A DNA stretch of 8,978 nucleotides from the NCBI GenBank assembly GCA_002314455.1, contig DCFZ01000019.1, positions 1 through 8,978 on the forward strand, read 5' to 3'. Below the pieces are notes generated by a model. That model saw only the letters and a program-made list of their open reading frames with translations. It had not been told where the DNA came from and searched no databases. Origin of the DNA: Lentisphaeria bacterium UBA1791 (GTDB lineage Bacteria > Verrucomicrobiota > Lentisphaeria > Victivallales > Victivallaceae). The translations under genes were made by a program, and so were the position numbers. Positions 1 to 6,063 of the stretch are shown here, piece after piece (within the stretch, counting starts at the first letter, position 1; each line of letters starts with the position of its first letter).

Positions 1-65
1 TGTGTCATAAACCGTCGAAGAACCGAAAATATACCAGCGCTATGCCAGCTCATGATGCGAGCTGT

Positions 66-82
66 TCGCGGCGTCGCCGCGA
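66..82. repeat. TCGCGGC-N3-GCCGCGA hairpin, copy 1
   Basis: A perfect 7-bp inverted repeat with loop GTC. It is the first of four such hairpins in the window, all in the two composite repeats. The stem is invariant in all four copies and the 3-nt loop varies. Confidence 0.8.
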
Positions 83-114
83 GACCACCATCAGCCTATG
101 CCCACGTTGGTTTA

Positions 115-148
115 GTCCGACCTGTCCGACAAGTCTGACAAGTCCGAC
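115..148. repeat. 9-bp array, four GTCNGAC units (left)
   Basis: The palindromic 7-mer GTCNGAC starts at 115, 124, 133 and 142, exactly nine bases apart (GTCCGAC, GTCCGAC, GTCTGAC, GTCCGAC). Two-base spacers (CT, AA, AA) separate the units. The same arrangement occurs inverted at 8783-8816. Nine bases is three codons, so one frame reads as repeated Ser-Asp-X, but there is no sign that it is translated here. Confidence 0.8.
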
Positions 149-161
149 AAAGACGCCCATA

Positions 162-178
162 TCGCGGCGTTGCCGCGA
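162..178. repeat. TCGCGGC-N3-GCCGCGA hairpin, copy 2
   Basis: The second copy of the 7-bp hairpin, with loop GTT. It lies inward of the 9-bp array, so the left element reads hairpin, array, hairpin. Confidence 0.8.
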
Positions 179-217
179 GACCGTCAAAGAAAAATTCTAA
201 AAAATCGAATTTCCGAC

Positions 218-247
218 TTGCAAACTTGTAAAAGCGGGCTATATTAT
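218..247 (+). promoter_or_regulatory. Probable sigma-70 promoter of tRNA-Asp
   Basis: A -35 box TTGCAA (218-223) is followed by an A/T-rich -10 region. Either TATATT (240-245, spacer 16) or TATTAT (242-247, spacer 18) could serve. Transcription would begin about 25 bases before the mature tRNA. Assigned by inspection only. Confidence 0.55.
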
Positions 248-278
248 AGAACACGCTGAAAGGCGCAAGACTTTTAGC

Positions 279-355
279 GGGGGAGTAGCTCAATTGGTTA
301 GAGTACCACCCTGTCACGGTGGGTGTTGCGGGTTCGAGTCCCGTCTCTCTCGCCA
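279..355 (+). tRNA. tRNA-Asp (anticodon GTC)
   Basis: A complete 77-nt cloverleaf with encoded CCA. The acceptor stem pairs 279-285 (GGGGGAG) with 345-351 (CTCTCTC), with two G-U pairs. The D stem is GCTC/GAGT. The anticodon stem is CCACC/GGTGG around loop CTGTCAC, which gives anticodon GTC at 313-315. The T arm is GCGGG-TTCGAGT-CCCGT (328-344). The discriminator base is G352 and CCA is at 353-355. Discriminator G and anticodon GTC agree with aspartate identity. It has its own promoter upstream and an intrinsic terminator 10 bases downstream, so it is probably a single-gene transcript. Confidence 0.97.
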
Positions 356-365
356 CTCTCTTTCC

Positions 366-395
366 AGCTCCGGTTTCCCGGAGCTGATTTTTTTT
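366..395 (+). terminator. Rho-independent terminator after tRNA-Asp
   Basis: A perfect 8-bp stem, AGCTCCGG (366-373) with CCGGAGCT (378-385), has a 4-nt loop TTTC and is followed by GA and eight T residues (388-395). This is a textbook intrinsic terminator that ends the tRNA transcript. Confidence 0.9.
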
Positions 396-416
396 ACTCT
401 TCCGGCGCGCAAAAGC

Positions 417-445
417 TTGCTTTTTTTCCGATTCTGCACTATATT
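417..445 (+). promoter_or_regulatory. Probable promoter of the ACT-domain gene
   Basis: TTGCTT (417-422) is separated by 17 bases from TATATT (440-445). It lies just after the tRNA terminator and 31 bases before the ATG of the ACT-domain gene. It is the only good promoter match between that terminator and the gene. Confidence 0.55.
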
Positions 446-476
446 GCACAAAAGACCAAAACAGGGAGTTTTTGCA

Positions 477-902
477 ATGCTGAAACAACTTTCGCTTTTT
501 GTGGAAAACCGTCCGGGCGCGTTGACGGCAGTCTGTGCGGTGCTCAAGGAAAACGCCATTGACATGCGGGCGCTGTCGCTTGCGGATACGCAGCAATTCG
601 GTATTTTGCGCATGCTCGTGCGCGACGAGCAGGTGGCGAAAAATGCCTTGGAAAAAGCGGGATTCATCGTCAAATTGACCGACGTCATCGCGTTGAGTGT
701 GCCCGATCGCATCGGCGGTCTTGCCGATGTGTTGCAGGTGATCGACAAGCACGAGCTTTCGGTCGAATATATGTATGCATTCCCCGGCATCGCCTCCCAG
801 CGGGCGGCGTTGATTTTCCGTTTCGCCGACGCCGAGGCGGCGGAAAAAGCGCTCGCCGGCGAAGCGGTCGAAATGATTTCTCCCGACGCGATTTTCCGTT
901 AA
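477..902 (+). CDS. Tandem ACT-domain protein (putative amino-acid-binding regulator)
   Basis: The product is 141 residues, with two ACT domains (about residues 3-68 and 71-138) and no catalytic domain. The first has the typical ACT opening, beta strand then E-N-R-P-G-A-L (LSLFVENRPGALTAVCAVL), and the second repeats the pattern with P-D-R-I-G-G-L. ACT domains bind amino acids and control enzymes allosterically. Small stand-alone tandem-ACT proteins of this length are widespread, but their partners are mostly unknown. I chose the ATG at 477 because GGGAG (464-468) lies eight bases upstream and because frame upstream of it runs into the tRNA. The gene appears monocistronic, between a promoter after the tRNA and hairpins after its stop. 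The nearby SHMT, SerRS and aminotransferase make a serine/glycine link possible, but that is inference. Confidence 0.85.
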   Translation: MLKQLSLFVENRPGALTAVCAVLKENAIDMRALSLADTQQFGILRMLVRDEQVAKNALEKAGFIVKLTDVIALSVPDRIGGLADVLQVIDKHELSVEYMYAFPGIASQRAALIFRFADAEAAEKALAGEAVEMISPDAIFR

Positions 903-925
903 GAGCTCAAAAAGCTCCTTTATTT
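903..925 (+). terminator. Possible weak terminator after the ACT-domain gene
   Basis: GAGCT (903-907) and AGCTC (913-917) form a 5-bp stem with loop CAAAA immediately after the stop codon, followed by an interrupted T-rich tract (CTTTATTTG). It is weak as an intrinsic terminator. The stronger hairpins just downstream may do the work. Confidence 0.4.
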
Positions 926-930
926 GTGTG

Positions 931-993
931 AAGCGCGCATTTTGCCATTGGTAAAATGCGCGCTTATGATATATATTATATCATACGTTTTTT
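931..993 (+). terminator. Two adjacent strong hairpins plus T6
   Basis: Hairpin 1 (931-965) has a 16-bp stem with a 3-nt loop: AAGCGCGCATTTTGCC pairs with GGTAAAATGCGCGCTT, with one G-U pair. Hairpin 2 (966-984) abuts it: ATGATATA and TATATCAT form a perfect 8-bp stem around TAT. ACG and six T residues (988-993) follow. The pair could end transcription of the ACT-domain gene. The same DNA contains the best promoter boxes for the next gene, so terminator and promoter overlap. Confidence 0.55.
942..970 (+). promoter_or_regulatory. Probable promoter of the rpiB-glyA/serS/aminotransferase operon
   Basis: TTGCCA (942-947), a 17-base spacer, and TATGAT (965-970) each match the sigma-70 consensus at five of six positions. 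An alternative is TTGGTA (948-953), an 18-base spacer, and TATATT (972-977). Both lie inside the paired hairpins, 50-60 bases before the ATG at 1027. Which one is used cannot be told by reading. Confidence 0.5.
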
Positions 994-1026
994 GTCTAAC
1001 CAACTAATCGATAGGGAGAGTTGAAA

Positions 1027-2739
1027 ATGTTCCAAGAAATCGCCAACACGAAACTCGCCATCGCGCTTGCCGCCGACCACGGCGGTTTCGCGATCAAACA
1101 GGAAATTGCCGCGCTGTTGAAAGCCGCCGGTCACAACGTAATCGATTGCGGCGCGTACGCGGTCGATCCCGCCGATGATTATCCGGATTTCGGCGCCAAG
1201 GCGGCGCGGATGGTGTCGCTCGGCACGGCTGACGCCGCCGTCCTCATCTGCCGTTCCGGCGTCGGCATGGGCATTGTCGCCAACCGTTTCCACGGCGTCC
1301 GCGGCTGTGTCGCCTATACGCAGGAAGTCGCCAAAAAGAGCCGCGAGCACAATGCTTCCAACTTGCTCGTGCTGCCGGCGGATTACACGACGAACGACGA
1401 GATGAAAGCGATCCTCAAGGCGTGGCTGTCGACTCCTTTCAGCGGCGACGCCCGTCACGAACGCCGTCTCAACAAGATCGAAATTGATTCGTACGACGAC
1501 ATCGCCGCCGTGCGCGTTGCCGACCCCGAAGTCGCCGCGATCATCGACCGCGAAGCGGCGCGTCAGAACGACGGCATCGAATTGATTGCCAGCGAAAACT
1601 TCGCCAGTTGCGCGGTGCGCGCGGCGCAGGGTTCGGTGATGACCAACAAATACGCCGAAGGCTACTCCGGCAAGCGTTACTACAACGGCTGTGCCCACAT
1701 CGACGAAGTCGAAACGCTCGCGATCGAGCGCGTCAAGCAGCTTTTCGGCGCGGAAGCGGCGAACGTTCAGCCCCACAGCGGCAGCGGTGCCAATCAGGCG
1801 GTCTACACCGCGCTCTGCCAGCCCGGCGACACGGTGCTCGCGATGAGTCTCGACCACGGCGGTCACTTAACTCACGGTCACCCGCTGAACTTCTCGGGCA
1901 AGCTCTACAACATGGTCGCCTACGGCGTCAGCCGCGAGACCGAAATGATCGATTACGACGAAGTCGAACACCTCGCCGTTGAGAACAAGCCCAAGATGAT
2001 CCTCGCCGGCGCGAGCGCTTACCCGCGCATCATTGATTTCGCCCGTCTGCGCGAGATCGCCGATAAGGTCGGCGCCTATTTGTGGGTCGATATGGCGCAC
2101 ATCGCCGGTCTCGTCGCCGCCGGCGAGCATCCGAGCCCGGTGCCCTACTGCGATATCGTGACGACGACGACGCACAAGACGCTTCGCGGCCCCCGCGGCG
2201 GTCTGATCCTCTGCCGCGAGCAGTACCTCAAGGCGATCAATTCCGCGGTCTTCCCCGGTTTGCAGGGCGGTCCCCTGGAACACGTCATCGCCGCCAAGGC
2301 GGTCTGCTTCAAGGAAGCCTTGAGCGAGGAGTTCAAGCGTTACCAGCATCAGGTGAAGCTCAACGCCGCCAAGCTCGCCGCGGAACTTGCCGCGCGCGGT
2401 TTCCGCATCGTTTCCGGCGGTACCGACAATCACTTGATGTTGATCGACTTGCGTCCGAAACAGGCGACCGGCAAGGTCGTCGCCAACGCGTTGGATCTGG
2501 CGCACATCACCGTCAACAAGAATATGATCCCCTTCGACCCCGAGAAGCCTTTTGTCACCAGCGGCATCCGCATCGGCACGCCGGCGGTGACCACCCGCGG
2601 CCTCAAGGAAGCCGAAATGGTGCGCGTCGCGGACTTCATCGAGCGGGGCGTTGCGCTCCGCGACGACGAGGCGGCGTTGCGTAAGCTCGGCGAAGAAGTC
2701 CAGGCGTTCATGCTGGATTTCCCGATGCCGCAATTTTAA
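1027..2739 (+). CDS. RpiB-SHMT fusion: ribose-5-phosphate isomerase B / serine hydroxymethyltransferase
   Basis: A 570-residue two-domain cytosolic enzyme. Residues 1 to about 152 are RpiB, which interconverts ribulose-5-P and ribose-5-P. It has the AADHGGFAIK motif (H18), DYPDF, C75 in LICRSGVGMGI aligned with the catalytic Cys of E. coli RpiB, H108 in EHN, and a terminal RHERR. Residues about 155-570 are full-length SHMT (about 415 residues), which converts serine and THF to glycine and methylene-THF. It shows IELIASEN, YAEGY (E211), PHSGSGAN, HGGHLTHG, VDMAH (D355, H358), the PLP lysine K384 in TTTTHKTLRGPRGG, and R515 in FVTSGIRIGTP. All key residues look intact in both halves. There is no stop or frameshift at the junction. 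I chose ATG 1027 because GGGAG (1014-1018) sits eight bases upstream; an in-frame TTG at 1021 is too close to it. serS follows 24 bases later. Confidence 0.95.
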   Translation: MFQEIANTKLAIALAADHGGFAIKQEIAALLKAAGHNVIDCGAYAVDPADDYPDFGAKAARMVSLGTADAAVLICRSGVGMGIVANRFHGVRGCVAYTQEVAKKSREHNASNLLVLPADYTTNDEMKAILKAWLSTPFSGDARHERRLNKIEIDSYDDIAAVRVADPEVAAIIDREAARQNDGIELIASENFASCAVRAAQGSVMTNKYAEGYSGKRYYNGCAHIDEVETLAIERVKQLFGAEAANVQPHSGSGANQAVYTALCQPGDTVLAMSLDHGGHLTHGHPLNFSGKLYNMVAYGVSRETEMIDYDEVEHLAVENKPKMILAGASAYPRIIDFARLREIADKVGAYLWVDMAHIAGLVAAGEHPSPVPYCDIVTTTTHKTLRGPRGGLILCREQYLKAINSAVFPGLQGGPLEHVIAAKAVCFKEALSEEFKRYQHQVKLNAAKLAAELAARGFRIVSGGTDNHLMLIDLRPKQATGKVVANALDLAHITVNKNMIPFDPEKPFVTSGIRIGTPAVTTRGLKEAEMVRVADFIERGVALRDDEAALRKLGEEVQAFMLDFPMPQF

Positions 2740-2763
2740 TTTGAGTGCAAGGAGAAAACGAAA

Positions 2764-4011
2764 ATGCTCGATATGAAATTGATCCGGAGCAATCCGGAAA
2801 TGATTCAGGAAAACTGCACCCGCCGCGGTTTCGACGTCGACGTCAAGGCGTTGCTCGAGATCGACGCCGAGTGCCGCAAGGTGACCGGCGAGATCGAAAC
2901 GCTCCGCGCCGAACGCAACAAGCTCAGCAAGAGCTGTGCCGCCGACCCCGCCGCCCGCGAACGCGTCAAGGCGATGCGCGGCGAGATCGCCGACAAGGAA
3001 GCCGCGCAGGCGGAACTGCAGAAAAAGATCGACGACATCGTCGCCTTGATGCCCAACTTGCTCAGCCCCGACGTCCCGGCGGGTGAGACCGACGCCGACA
3101 ATCAGGAAGTCCGCAAGGTCGGCACGATCCCGACGTTTGATTTCAAGATCCGCGACCATCAGGAATTGGGCGAGATGCTCGACATCCTCGACATCGGCCG
3201 CGGCGCCAAGGTCGCGCAGGCGGGTTTCTACTACTGGAAAGGTAAGGGCGCCCAGCTCGCCCAGAGCTTCTTTTTCTGGGTTCAGAAATTCCTCGTTTCG
3301 CGCGGTTTCACGGCGTTTATGACCCCCTGCGCCGCCAAGTCGCGCACGCTTTTCGGCACCGGCTATCTGCCCTTCTTTGCCGATCAGACCTACAATCTGG
3401 AAAAGGAAGACCTCGCGTTGATCGGCACCAGCGAGCAGACGCTCGTCGGCTATCATGCGGACGATGTGCTCGACGGCGCGAAGCTCCCGCTTTGCTACAC
3501 CGCCTTTACCCCCTGTTTCCGCACGGAATCGGGCAGCTACGGCCGCGCTTCGCGCGGAATTTTCCGCGTGCACCAGTTCCACAAGGTCGAGCAGATTATT
3601 TTCTGCCGCCCCGAGGAGTCGGTCAAATATCATGAATTCTGCCTCGAAAACGAGGAAATGATCCTTCAGCAGCTCGGCTTGCCCTACCACGTCGTCAACG
3701 TCTGCGTCGGCGACCTCGGCGCGCCCGGCTACAAGAAGTACGACATCGAAGCGTGGTTCCCCTGCTTCAGCGGCTATCGCGAAGTCACCAGCAACACCAA
3801 CTTGCTCGACTTTCAGGCGCGCCGCTTGAACATCCGCTACAAGGATGGCGACAAGCGCGAACTCGTCCACACGATCAGCGCGACCGCCGCCACCGACCGT
3901 ATGCTCATCGCGATCATGGAAAATTACCAGCAGCCGGACGGCTCGATCATCGTGCCGGAAGTGTTGCGGCCCTTCACCGGTTTCGACAAAATCGAAGCGC
4001 CGGCGAAATAA
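2764..4011 (+). CDS. serS: Serine--tRNA ligase
   Basis: A 415-residue class II aminoacyl-tRNA synthetase, the usual length. It charges tRNA-Ser (and tRNA-Sec if present) with serine in the cytosol. The N-terminal arm (about residues 1-110) starts MLDMKLIRSNP and is a charged, Ala/Lys/Glu-rich coiled coil that grips the long variable arm of tRNA-Ser. The catalytic core has T222-S223-E224 (serine site), motif 2 FRTESGSYGRASRGIFRVHQF (R253, E255), and motif 3 ending ISATAATDRM (R379) with MENYQQPDGSIIVPEVLRP. Motif 3 is one residue shorter than the E. coli LNGSGLAVGR form and has Ser in place of the usual Asn. Together with GTSEQTLVGYH this resembles the actinobacterial-type subgroup. AGGAG (2750-2754) lies nine bases before the ATG. 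It is co-transcribed with the fusion gene upstream and is 12 bases from the aminotransferase gene. Confidence 0.96.
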   Translation: MLDMKLIRSNPEMIQENCTRRGFDVDVKALLEIDAECRKVTGEIETLRAERNKLSKSCAADPAARERVKAMRGEIADKEAAQAELQKKIDDIVALMPNLLSPDVPAGETDADNQEVRKVGTIPTFDFKIRDHQELGEMLDILDIGRGAKVAQAGFYYWKGKGAQLAQSFFFWVQKFLVSRGFTAFMTPCAAKSRTLFGTGYLPFFADQTYNLEKEDLALIGTSEQTLVGYHADDVLDGAKLPLCYTAFTPCFRTESGSYGRASRGIFRVHQFHKVEQIIFCRPEESVKYHEFCLENEEMILQQLGLPYHVVNVCVGDLGAPGYKKYDIEAWFPCFSGYREVTSNTNLLDFQARRLNIRYKDGDKRELVHTISATAATDRMLIAIMENYQQPDGSIIVPEVLRPFTGFDKIEAPAK

Positions 4012-4023
4012 GGAAGCTTTGCC

Positions 4024-5226
4024 GTGGGAAACGATCTCCTCAATCCGACGATCGAAAACTACGTCGGCAACGGTTCGATGATCCGCCGCATGTTCGAGGC
4101 GGGCATCGAACTGAAAAAACGCTTCGGCGCCGACAAGGTCTATGATTTCAGTCTCGGCAATCCCGATCTGCCGCCGCCGCCGGAAGTCAAGCGCGCGCTC
4201 GAAAAGTGCGCCGCGCGTGCCGGCGAGGAATTTTCGATCGGCTACATGCCCAACGCCGGGTACCCCGCGTTGCGCGACGCGCTCGCCAAAAAGATCGGCG
4301 GTGAGCAAAAGTGCGAACTTTCGGCGGGCAACGTTTTGGTCACTTGCGGCGCCGCCGGCGGCATCAACGTCTTGTTTCACGCGGTGCTCTCGGCGGGCGA
4401 CGAAGTGATCGTGCCCGCGCCCTATTTCGTCGAGTACGACTTTTACGCGGCGAATTTCGGCGGCAAGCTCGTCCCCGTCGCAACCCGGGATTTTACCTTT
4501 GAACTTGATTTCGACGCGCTGGAAAAAGCCTTCAGCGCCAAGACCCGCGCCGTCATCATCAATTCGCCCAACAATCCGACGGGGCGCATTTACACCCGAA
4601 GCGAATTGACCCGGCTCGCCGCCTTGATCGACAAAATGCAAAAGCGTTTCGGCAGGACGATCTATCTCGTTTCGGACGAGCCTTACCGCTTTTTGAATTT
4701 CGACGGCGCCGAGATCGTGCCGGTCTTTGAAGTTTTTGAAAACGCCGTCGTGATCGGCAGTTTCAGCAAAAATCTCTCGCTCGCCGGCGAACGCATGGGC
4801 TTTGTCGCCGTTTCGCCCAAGATCGGCGACGTCGCCAAGGTGATGGGCGCGTTGACCCTCTGCAACCGGATCCAGGGCTTTGTCAACGCCCCCGCGCTCG
4901 GTCAGCAGATTCTGTTGGAATGTCTCAACGCGCAGGTGGATCTCGAGATCTACCGCCGCCGCCGCGCCGCGATGGTCAAGGTGTTGACTGACGCCGGCGT
5001 GGAATTCACGTTGCCGCGCGGCGCGTTTTACTTTTTCGTCAAAAGCCCCGTGCCGGATGAACGCGAATTCGTCGAGGCGTTGCTCGCCGAGCGCGTCCTC
5101 GTCGTGCCGGGCCGCGGCTTCGGCGTGCCGGGCTATGTCCGCATCGCCTTTTGCGTCGACGAAAAGGTGATCGCATCTTCCGCGGAAGGTTTCGCGTCTG
5201 CCGTCCGGAAACTCAAACAAAAGTAA
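4024..5226 (+). CDS. Class I/II PLP-dependent aminotransferase (AspAT-like fold)
   Basis: A 400-residue fold-type I aminotransferase that moves an amino group between an amino acid and a 2-oxo acid. Landmarks in order are IRRMFEAG (N-terminal arm), DFSLGNPDLPPP, GYMPNAGYPALRDALA, the NSPNNPTG motif (N183, N184), D218 and Y221 in SDEPYRF (PLP contacts), the Schiff-base lysine K249 in SFSKNLSLAGERMGF, and R373 in GYVRIAFC (substrate carboxylate). The N-terminus resembles bacterial aminotransferases often labelled aspartate aminotransferase, but substrate cannot be settled by reading; alanine, aspartate or aromatic amino acids remain possible. The start is GTG 4024. AGGA (4011-4014) overlaps the serS stop and sits nine bases upstream, so translation is probably coupled to serS. 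It appears to be the last gene of the operon. Confidence 0.9.
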   Translation: MGNDLLNPTIENYVGNGSMIRRMFEAGIELKKRFGADKVYDFSLGNPDLPPPPEVKRALEKCAARAGEEFSIGYMPNAGYPALRDALAKKIGGEQKCELSAGNVLVTCGAAGGINVLFHAVLSAGDEVIVPAPYFVEYDFYAANFGGKLVPVATRDFTFELDFDALEKAFSAKTRAVIINSPNNPTGRIYTRSELTRLAALIDKMQKRFGRTIYLVSDEPYRFLNFDGAEIVPVFEVFENAVVIGSFSKNLSLAGERMGFVAVSPKIGDVAKVMGALTLCNRIQGFVNAPALGQQILLECLNAQVDLEIYRRRRAAMVKVLTDAGVEFTLPRGAFYFFVKSPVPDEREFVEALLAERVLVVPGRGFGVPGYVRIAFCVDEKVIASSAEGFASAVRKLKQK

Positions 5227-5246
5227 GACGCACACTATGATTATCG

Positions 5247-5295
5247 GTCATCGTCCGGCGGCAAGAGCAAGATCCTCTTCGGTGATGACTTTTTT
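5247..5295 (+). terminator. Hairpin with T6 between the aminotransferase gene and pyrH
   Basis: GTCATC (5247-5252) pairs with GATGAC (5284-5289), enclosing an inner stem AAGAG (5263-5267) with CTCTT (5275-5279). Six T residues (5290-5295) follow at once. This fits an intrinsic terminator or attenuator ending the first operon. No convincing -35/-10 pair lies between it and pyrH, so read-through may feed pyrH. Confidence 0.6.
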
Positions 5296-5328
5296 ATGAT
5301 CGAAAACAGAGCAAAAAAGGTGCAGACG

Positions 5329-6042
5329 ATGAATTTAAAATTTTCCCGCGTACTCCTTAAGATCAGTGGCGAAGCGCTCAAGGGCAATCTTGAACACGGT
5401 TATCAGGCGGATGCGATCCGCAGCATCGTCGCCAAGGTCAAGCAGGTGATGGACGAAGGCGTCGAAGTCGCCATCGTCGTCGGCGCCGGCAACCTCTGGC
5501 GCGGCGTCGCCGGCGCCAAGGAGGGCATGGAGCGCGTCAACGCCGATCAGATGGGTATGCTCGCGACGGTGATGAATGCGCTCGCACTCAAGGAATATTT
5601 CAACGCCGTCGGGCAGGAAGTGCTGCTGCAGTCCTCCTTTGAGATCGCCGGCATCGTCAGCCGCTTCAACCGCGACTGCGCGGTCAAGGCGCTCGAAGCG
5701 GGCAAGCTCGTCATTTTCGCCGGCGGTACCGGCAAACCCTATTTCACGACCGACACCGCCGCCGTCATCAGCGCGCTCGAAACCGATTGCGACGCCGTGC
5801 TCAAGGCGACCAAAGTCGACGGCGTTTATTCCGCCGACCCGATGGTCGACCCCAACGCGGTGCGCTATTCGCAGTTGTCGTTTGACGAGGCGCTCGAAAA
5901 GAAACTCCGCGTTATGGACGCCGCCGCCTTTTCTCTTTGCCGCGACAACGATCTGCCGATCGTCGTCTTTGATTTCGCAGGGGAAAACGCCATTTTGCGC
6001 GTGCTCGCGGGCGATCCCGAATCCGGCACGATCGTAAGCTAA
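5329..6042 (+). CDS. pyrH: Uridylate kinase (UMP kinase)
   Basis: A 237-residue amino-acid-kinase-fold enzyme that phosphorylates UMP to UDP with ATP, as a cytosolic hexamer in this family. It has VLLKISGEAL at the N-terminus, the phosphate-binding loop G52-A53-G54-N55-L56-W57-R58-G59 (the usual first motif is GGGN), NADQMGMLATVMNALAL, G132-G133-T134-G135-K136-P137 with FTTDTAA, and KATKVDGVYSADP. I chose ATG 5329: AAGGTG (5317-5322) precedes it, and it leaves the short N-terminus normal for this family. The in-frame ATG at 5296 adds eleven residues but sits directly on the T tract of the hairpin above, so it is less likely. In many bacteria pyrH lies between tsf and frr; here neither is nearby. 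The lipoprotein gene begins 21 bases downstream. Confidence 0.95.
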   Translation: MNLKFSRVLLKISGEALKGNLEHGYQADAIRSIVAKVKQVMDEGVEVAIVVGAGNLWRGVAGAKEGMERVNADQMGMLATVMNALALKEYFNAVGQEVLLQSSFEIAGIVSRFNRDCAVKALEAGKLVIFAGGTGKPYFTTDTAAVISALETDCDAVLKATKVDGVYSADPMVDPNAVRYSQLSFDEALEKKLRVMDAAAFSLCRDNDLPIVVFDFAGENAILRVLAGDPESGTIVS

Positions 6043-6063
6043 CATTTTGTAGAGGAAACGACG

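Larger units (their letters stand above)
27..179. repeat. Left copy of composite inverted repeat
   Basis: This non-coding segment matches the reverse complement of the right end of the window. Positions 98-179 align without gaps to the reverse complement of 8752-8833, with 74 of 82 bases identical by my hand count. Positions 66-100 align to the reverse complement of 8735-8769 with 33 of 35 identical. The 13-mer at 27-39 recurs inverted at 8923-8935. It contains two short hairpins and a four-unit 9-bp array, listed separately, plus a hairpin at 46-64 (CAGCTC/GAGCTG). No gene is visible in 1-217. It looks like a dispersed intergenic repeat, but its function is unknown. Confidence 0.8.

Noticed and set aside
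115..148. The 9-bp array as a CRISPR array.
   Set aside because: The units are too short, the spacers are two bases long, and there are no cas genes.
976..5235. Very long antisense open frames on the minus strand (up to 1122 codons), and similar ones under the lipoprotein and lepB genes.
   Set aside because: They are codon-aligned shadows of the sense genes. The sense genes almost never use TTA, CTA or TCA, so the opposite frame stays open; a single Leu TTA codon at 1867 breaks it. The translations are Arg/Asp/Val-rich with no recognisable domain.
5236..5300. TATGAT at 5236-5241 and 5295-5300 as -10 boxes of a pyrH promoter.
   Set aside because: Neither has an acceptable -35 box at 16-18 bases.
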